A DNA stretch of 64,000 nucleotides from PKWO01 sp036384915 (GTDB taxonomy: Bacteria > Pseudomonadota > Gammaproteobacteria > Burkholderiales > Burkholderiaceae_D): the NCBI GenBank assembly GCA_036384915.1, contig DASVLJ010000027.1, forward strand, positions 1-64,000, written 5' to 3'. Both the position numbers and the translations under genes were made by a program. Below the pieces are notes generated by a model, which saw only the letters and a list, made by a program, of their open reading frames with translations, was not told where the DNA came from and did no database searches. This document shows positions 59,681-64,000 of the stretch, piece after piece. Position 1 is the first letter of the stretch. Each line of letters opens with the position of its first letter.

Positions 59681-60220
59681 GTGCTGTACGAAATTATCTA
59701 TAACCTGTTGCAATATGTCTCCGGTATATTGGGCGGGATGTTCTTGTTGCGTTTCTGGATGCAAGCGATCCGCGTGCGTCCGCCCAACAATTTCGGTGAT
59801 TTCATCTTTGCGCTGACGGATTGGCTGGTCAAGCCCATGCGCCGCGTGATTCCCGGCTTCGGCGGATACGATTGGGCCAGTTTGTTGGGCGCTCTCGTGA
59901 TTGGCTTGCTGTTTGCCGGTGCGATTGCCGCGATATTCGGCCCGCTCACTCCCGAAGCCATTTTTGTCGGCGCCTTGAGTGCGCTGCTTGACTGGACTTA
60001 CTATGGATTGCTCGTGGTCGTGCTGCTGCAAGTCGCGATCAGTTGGATCAATCCTTATGCGCCGCAAGCCGGATTCATCAACTCGCTCACGGCACCGCTT
60101 TTGCGCCCGATCCGCCGTGTCGTGCGGCCGATCGGCAATATCGACATCTCGCCGATGATTCTGATGTTTTTGATTTATGTGGTTTGGCGGATAGCGAAGC
60201 AATTGCTCTCTTATCTGTGA
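59681..60220 (+). CDS. YggT family membrane protein
   Basis: A 179-residue inner-membrane protein with two YGGT repeats, each with two hydrophobic helices (about 5-25, 65-90, 97-120 and 155-175). LVKPMRRVIPGFGGYDWASLLG and LLRPIRRVVRPIGNIDISPM are the paired family loops. The function is uncertain; relatives are linked to osmotic tolerance or cell division. The GTG start is supported by GAGGAGAG just upstream. The stop overlaps the next start. Confidence 0.9.
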   Translation: MLYEIIYNLLQYVSGILGGMFLLRFWMQAIRVRPPNNFGDFIFALTDWLVKPMRRVIPGFGGYDWASLLGALVIGLLFAGAIAAIFGPLTPEAIFVGALSALLDWTYYGLLVVVLLQVAISWINPYAPQAGFINSLTAPLLRPIRRVVRPIGNIDISPMILMFLIYVVWRIAKQLLSYL

Positions 60221-60543
60221 TGGCCGGCGTGCCTGCAGCCGATACATCGTGGGTGAGCCCCACTTCATTCGGAATAAAGCTTTTTGTGCTGGCGACGCCG
60301 AACGCGAAGAAATCGGAGGTCGTCGGCGTACAGGACGGTGCCCTGAAGATCAAGCTGCAGGCGCAGCCGATCGAGGGGAAGGCCAACGACGCCCTCGTGC
60401 GCTTTCTCGCCGGGCAACTCGGCCTGCCGCGCAAAGCGATTGAACTGACACGCGGCGCGGCCAGCCGCAACAAGACTGTGGAAATTCACGGCTTAACGCT
60501 CGATGATGCGCTACGCCTGCTGGCGCCTGCTGCGGCCGGCTGA
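60220..60543 (+). CDS. DUF167 (YggU) family protein
   Basis: A 107-residue cytoplasmic protein of unknown function. The family core is LATPNAKKSEVVGVQDGALKI (about 26-46), then PIEGKANDALVRFLA. A yggT-DUF167 pair is common in proteobacteria. ATG 60220 overlaps the yggT-type stop, so translation is coupled. Confidence 0.9.
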   Translation: MAGVPAADTSWVSPTSFGIKLFVLATPNAKKSEVVGVQDGALKIKLQAQPIEGKANDALVRFLAGQLGLPRKAIELTRGAASRNKTVEIHGLTLDDALRLLAPAAAG

Positions 60544-60552
60544 GATCCACGA

Positions 60553-61491
60553 TCAGATCGGCAGTGTGTAGCCGAACGCCCGCTGGAACAGGCGTTCGAT
60601 GTCTTGACGTGTCGGCGCGTGGTTCTGCGCGCCTTGCTGCTCGATCTTGAGCGAGCCAAGCAGGCTGGCGAGGCGGCCCGATGTCGGCCAATCGAGGCTG
60701 CGGTCTATGCCGTACAGGATGCCGGCGCGGAAGGCGTCGCCGCAGCCGGTGGGGTCGACCACTTGTGCGGCCGGCACGCAGGGGATGTCGTGGCGTTGGC
60801 CGCCGGCATAGATTTCCGCCCCCTTTTCGCCGCGCGTGACGATCAAGGCCTCGACACGCCCGGCAATCTGCTCCAGCGTCAATCCAGTGCGCCCGGTCAG
60901 CATCTCGGCTTCATAGTCGTTGACGGCGACATAGCTGGCCAGATCGATGAAGTGTTCCAATTCCGCGCCATTGAACATGGGCATGCCCTGGCCGGGGTCG
61001 AAGACAAATGGAATGCCCAATTGCTTGCAATCGGCGGCATGCTGAAGCATCCCGTCGCGGCCGTCCGGTGCGATGATGGCGACCTTGACCGGGCCGGCGT
61101 CGGCGATCCTGTTTTCGTGGGATACGCTCATCGCGCCGGGGTGGAAGGCCGTGATCTGGTTGCCGCCTGCGTCGGTCGTGATATAGGCCTGTGCCGTGTA
61201 GGCATCGTCGATCTGGCGCACGCAGCGGCGCGAGATGCCGAGCCTGTCGAGCCGTTCGACATAGGTCGCGGCGTCCTGGCCAATGGTGGCCATGATCAGC
61301 GGATCGCCGCCCAGCAGTTTGAGGTTGTAGGCGATGTTGCCGGCGCAGCCGCCGAACTCGCGCCGCATTGACGGTACGAGAAAGGCTACATTGATCTTGT
61401 GCAGTTGGTCGGCTAGCAGGGCTTCGGAAAAGCGTCCGTCGAAGGACATGATGGTGTCATAGGCGATGGAACCGCAGATCAGGGCTGTCAT
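60553..61491 (-). CDS. PfkB family kinase (adenosine kinase-like)
   Basis: A 312-residue ribokinase-fold sugar or nucleoside kinase. FGGCAGNIAYNLKLLGG is the N-terminal PfkB signature. DPTGCGDAFRAGILYG holds the anion hole and catalytic Asp. The overall pattern is closest to bacterial proteins annotated as adenosine kinases, but the substrate cannot be fixed from sequence. It is convergent with the DUF167 gene (9 bp). Confidence 0.87.
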   Translation of the reverse strand: MTALICGSIAYDTIMSFDGRFSEALLADQLHKINVAFLVPSMRREFGGCAGNIAYNLKLLGGDPLIMATIGQDAATYVERLDRLGISRRCVRQIDDAYTAQAYITTDAGGNQITAFHPGAMSVSHENRIADAGPVKVAIIAPDGRDGMLQHAADCKQLGIPFVFDPGQGMPMFNGAELEHFIDLASYVAVNDYEAEMLTGRTGLTLEQIAGRVEALIVTRGEKGAEIYAGGQRHDIPCVPAAQVVDPTGCGDAFRAGILYGIDRSLDWPTSGRLASLLGSLKIEQQGAQNHAPTRQDIERLFQRAFGYTLPI

Positions 61492-61521
61492 GGCATGCTC
61501 TATATAGTGTATGAAGGGAGA

Positions 61522-62967
61522 TTAGCGGTAGAACAGGCCTACGCTGTAGCCGCTCGGCTGGGTGTCGGCGAATTCGATGTAGATCTTGACCGGCTGCTCG
61601 GCATTCGGGCCGAAGCCCTTTTGGGGATCGGCGCCGGCAGGCAGGTATTCCTGAGGCGTGAATACGCGGCGTGCGAGCGGCATGTTGTTGCTATCGTTTA
61701 AGGTGAGTTCGAGCAGCGGCCAGGTTTCCAGTTCGTTGGCCGTATTGCGCATCACCAGGGTCAATTCCGAGGTATCTTTTCTGGTGCTGAGCTTTTCCAG
61801 ATGATCCGACCCCGGCTCAATCAAGAGCGCTTCGATCTGTGCCGGCAAGCCGACCCTGCAGCCGAGCACGGAACAGAAACGCTGCAACGCCGGCTGTGTT
61901 TCGGGGAAGCGAGCGGCAAGCTGGTCGCGGAAGATGTAGGCAGCCTGTCCCACGGCCAAAAACAGCATCAACACCGAGCAGACGTTCATTATGATGCGGA
62001 TGGTGCGGCCGCGCGTGCGCTGATAACGCTCGCGCTTGACGAATTCGGGTTCTTCGGCCTCGGAATAGTTCTCCGTCGCCGGCTCGTGCGCGCCAAGTTG
62101 TTCGGCAGCAGACTCGGCAGCACCCCCGGAACCGGGCTCGCCAGCATGCTCCTCCGGCACGTCTTCCATGCTTGGTTCGACGCGCGGCATGTCATCGGGC
62201 GTGGTGACGAGGGGGCTGCGCGCATAAGGCCGGCCCTTGCCGCCTCTGGCGCGCCTGCCGCGCGCCCCCGGTTTGCGCTCGAAATCTTCCATGACCTTGT
62301 CGAGCGGATCGGGGGCCTCCGGGTCCGGGGGCGGAACGTCGCCCTGTTCTTCGACATCGATCAGCGTCATGCGCGTGAGCGGGTCGGCCGGGCCATGATC
62401 GACCGGGCCGCCATCGGCCGGCGTTTCTGTTTCGCTCACGTCGGCATCCGCTGCTGCGGACGGCTGCACCAGTGGGACATCCGGCGCTTCGCCATGGAAG
62501 GGAAAGACCGGCTCCGGTTCGGCCACGCTGGGCGTCGGCAGGGGCGCCTTGCGCGGAGTTTCGACGAATTCGACTTCGACCGGATCGTTGGAATGCGGTG
62601 CGAGTACGGTGTCGGGAATCGAGGCTGGTTTGGTAAGATCCGACGCTGCGGCATCGGACTCGGCAACCGGTTCTTCTTCGCCCATGTCCGGGTAGACAAA
62701 GTCGAGCTGTTCTGAAGCCAGGTGTTTTCCCGGCTCCGGTGCAGGAGCGGATTCGGCCGCCGCAGGTGCCGCCGAGGAAGCGTCTTCGTCGAGCGGGGCT
62801 TCCGGCATGCGCGCCGCCGTGGCCGGCTCGTGCGGGAGCAAGTGGTCGATCCCGTTGAAGATTTCCTTGCACGAGCCGCAACGCACCAGGCCTGCCCGCA
62901 GCTTCAATTGGTCATGCGCGACGCGGAAGGTCGTATGACAGTGCGGGCATTGGGTTGCAAGGGCCAT
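61522..62967 (-). CDS. Zinc-ribbon (MJ0042) and DUF3426 membrane protein
   Basis: A 481-residue protein. The N-terminal zinc ribbon has CPHC (7-10) and CGSC (31-34). A long acidic, Pro/Glu-rich disordered segment follows (about 45-310). A basic patch RYQRTRGRTIR leads into one membrane helix (about 325-345), and the C-terminal DUF3426 domain is probably periplasmic. The gene is regularly found next to prmA in betaproteobacteria. Function is unknown. Confidence 0.85.
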   Translation of the reverse strand: MALATQCPHCHTTFRVAHDQLKLRAGLVRCGSCKEIFNGIDHLLPHEPATAARMPEAPLDEDASSAAPAAAESAPAPEPGKHLASEQLDFVYPDMGEEEPVAESDAAASDLTKPASIPDTVLAPHSNDPVEVEFVETPRKAPLPTPSVAEPEPVFPFHGEAPDVPLVQPSAAADADVSETETPADGGPVDHGPADPLTRMTLIDVEEQGDVPPPDPEAPDPLDKVMEDFERKPGARGRRARGGKGRPYARSPLVTTPDDMPRVEPSMEDVPEEHAGEPGSGGAAESAAEQLGAHEPATENYSEAEEPEFVKRERYQRTRGRTIRIIMNVCSVLMLFLAVGQAAYIFRDQLAARFPETQPALQRFCSVLGCRVGLPAQIEALLIEPGSDHLEKLSTRKDTSELTLVMRNTANELETWPLLELTLNDSNNMPLARRVFTPQEYLPAGADPQKGFGPNAEQPVKIYIEFADTQPSGYSVGLFYR

Positions 62968-62976
62968 GTAGCTTGG

Positions 62977-63882
62977 TCAGTTTTTTTGTCCGGCTAGCGC
63001 GATCCAGCCGTCGCGTTCGGCCCAGACCGTCAACTTGATGTAAGGCGCGTAGGCGGCGGCGACTTCCTCGGCCTGCCGGTCGAGCACGCCCGAGAGCACC
63101 AGCTTGCCGCCCTGCGCAACGTAAGACGAGAGCATGGGTGCCATCAGCTTCAAGGGACCGGACAGGATATTCGCCACTACCACGTCGAAAGGCTTCCCCT
63201 TCGAGCGCGACCCATAGTCTTCGGGTAGATAATAGTCGATCTCGCATTGATTGCGAAGGGCGTTGTCGCGCGCCGAGACGATGGCTTGCGGATCGATGTC
63301 CACGCCGGCGACTTCCTCTGCGCCAAGTTTCTTTGCCACCATGGCCAGGATGCCGGAGCCGCAACCGTAGTCGAGCACCGACTTGCCTTGCGGGGCATTG
63401 GCTTCCAGCCATTCCATGCACAGGCGCGTGGTCGGGTGGCTACCCGTGCCGAAAGCCAGGCCGGGATCGAGTTCGAGTACCAGCGCATTGGGATCGGGTG
63501 CTTCATGCCAGCTCGGTACGACCCAGATATTCTTGCCGATGTGAATCGGTTCGAATTGCGATTGCGTCAGACGCACCCAATCCTGGTCGGCAACGTTGCG
63601 CAAGCTGAAAGCCGGCACGGCTTCCAGGCCGATCGCTTCGGCCGCGACTTGGACCAGGGCGGCATGATCGAGGTCGACGTCGGTCAGCGCCACCACGCGG
63701 CTGCGTTCGAAGGCGGCGGCAACCGGTTCCATGCCGGGTTCGCCGAACATGGGCTGTTCCGCTTCGGTGCCGAAGTCGGCGTCTTCGACCGACACCGACA
63801 GCGCTCCCGCTTCCAACAATGCATCGGACAGCGCTTCGGCATGGTCGCGCGCGACTTCGACAAGGACTTCAACCCAGGCCAT
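62977..63882 (-). CDS. prmA: Ribosomal protein L11 methyltransferase
   Basis: A 301-residue SAM enzyme that trimethylates ribosomal protein L11. An N-terminal substrate-recognition domain (about 1-100) precedes the methyltransferase fold, with GTGSHPTTRLCMEWL, the SAM loop DYGCGSGILAM and the catalytic-loop region VVANILSGPL. It starts one base after the accC stop and 9 bp separate it from the next gene downstream. Confidence 0.96.
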   Translation of the reverse strand: MAWVEVLVEVARDHAEALSDALLEAGALSVSVEDADFGTEAEQPMFGEPGMEPVAAAFERSRVVALTDVDLDHAALVQVAAEAIGLEAVPAFSLRNVADQDWVRLTQSQFEPIHIGKNIWVVPSWHEAPDPNALVLELDPGLAFGTGSHPTTRLCMEWLEANAPQGKSVLDYGCGSGILAMVAKKLGAEEVAGVDIDPQAIVSARDNALRNQCEIDYYLPEDYGSRSKGKPFDVVVANILSGPLKLMAPMLSSYVAQGGKLVLSGVLDRQAEEVAAAYAPYIKLTVWAERDGWIALAGQKN

Positions 63883-63883
63883 C

Positions 63884-64000
63884 TTATTCCTTGGGCGGGA
63901 CGACGGGGTTCTTCAAGTCGGGCCGCTCGGCCAGGCGCTGTTCCAGGTAATGGATATTGGTACCGCCTTCGATAAAGCGCGCATCGACCATCAGCTCGCG
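63884..64000 (-). CDS. accC: Acetyl-CoA carboxylase, biotin carboxylase subunit (3' end only)
   Basis: Only the last 38 codons and the stop are inside the window. The C-terminus includes GGTNIHYLEQRLAERPD, matching the end of AccC, the ATP-grasp enzyme that carboxylates biotin on AccB in fatty acid synthesis. The accBC-prmA order is common in betaproteobacteria and supports the call. The gene continues past the right edge. Confidence 0.85.
   Translation of the reverse strand, partial: RELMVDARFIEGGTNIHYLEQRLAERPDLKNPVVPPKE

Overview
The window is a chromosomal segment of a GC-rich betaproteobacterium. Gene content and order (a complete dcw cluster followed by lpxC and secA, the pilBCD-coaE-zapD-yacG block, ispB/rplU/rpmA/obg/proB, pilSR, and a ribonucleotide reductase with tandem ATP-cones) point to Burkholderiales, most likely the Oxalobacteraceae (inference from protein flavour; no database was searched). 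Almost everything is core housekeeping. The one clear accessory gene is at the left edge.

Layout. (a) 1-1954: a retron-type reverse transcriptase fused to a trypsin-like serine protease, visibly more A/T-rich than its surroundings and placed directly upstream of the dcw cluster. (b) 2249-19813: the dcw cluster mraZ-rsmH-ftsL-ftsI-murE-murF-mraY-murD-ftsW-murG-murC-ddl-ftsQ-ftsA-ftsZ, nearly all genes overlapping or abutting. It is driven by a promoter whose -10 region runs into a helically phased MraZ operator and closed by a rho-independent terminator. (c) 19842-26189: a peroxiredoxin, lpxC with a promoter that predicts a leaderless mRNA, a divergent dciA-like gene, an M23 peptidase and secA. 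(d) 26309-30069: argJ, a DUF815 ATPase, mutT and dadA on the plus strand. (e) 37422-30110, minus strand: tRNA-Pro(CGG), a CorC/HlyC-type protein, pilB, pilC, pilD, coaE, zapD, yacG. (f) 37453-42019: ispB (minus), then rplU-rpmA, obg and proB (plus). (g) 42057-46091: a CNP1-like exported protein and rppH (minus), proS and a lytic transglycosylase (plus). (h) 46106-53407: a histone H1-tailed SWIB protein and ffh (minus), then a CcsA-like membrane protein, a PP0621-like protein, pilS, pilR and ampD (plus). (i) 53472-58221: nrdA and nrdB behind a regulatory region with five DnaA-box-like 9-mers at exact 11-bp spacing and two NrdR boxes. (j) 58793-60543: an Ala/Lys-rich histone H1-like protein, a YggT protein and a DUF167 protein. 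(k) 60553-64000, minus strand: a PfkB kinase, a zinc-ribbon DUF3426 protein, prmA and the 3' end of accC.

How the genes work together. The dcw block supplies cytoplasmic peptidoglycan precursors (MurC-F, Ddl), the lipid-linked steps (MraY, MurG), and the septal synthase and divisome (FtsL, FtsI, FtsW, FtsQ, FtsA, FtsZ), with ZapD encoded elsewhere in the window. PilB/C/D and the PilS/PilR pair serve type IV pili. AmpD and the transglycosylase recycle or cut the wall. nrdAB is wired to replication and to dNTP status through its upstream sites.

The best candidate for an unusual biological system is the RT-protease fusion. It carries the retron-specific NAxxH and VTG motifs, an intact YADD catalytic centre and an intact His/Asp/Ser protease triad. 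Its non-coding RNA, if present, would lie mostly beyond the left edge.
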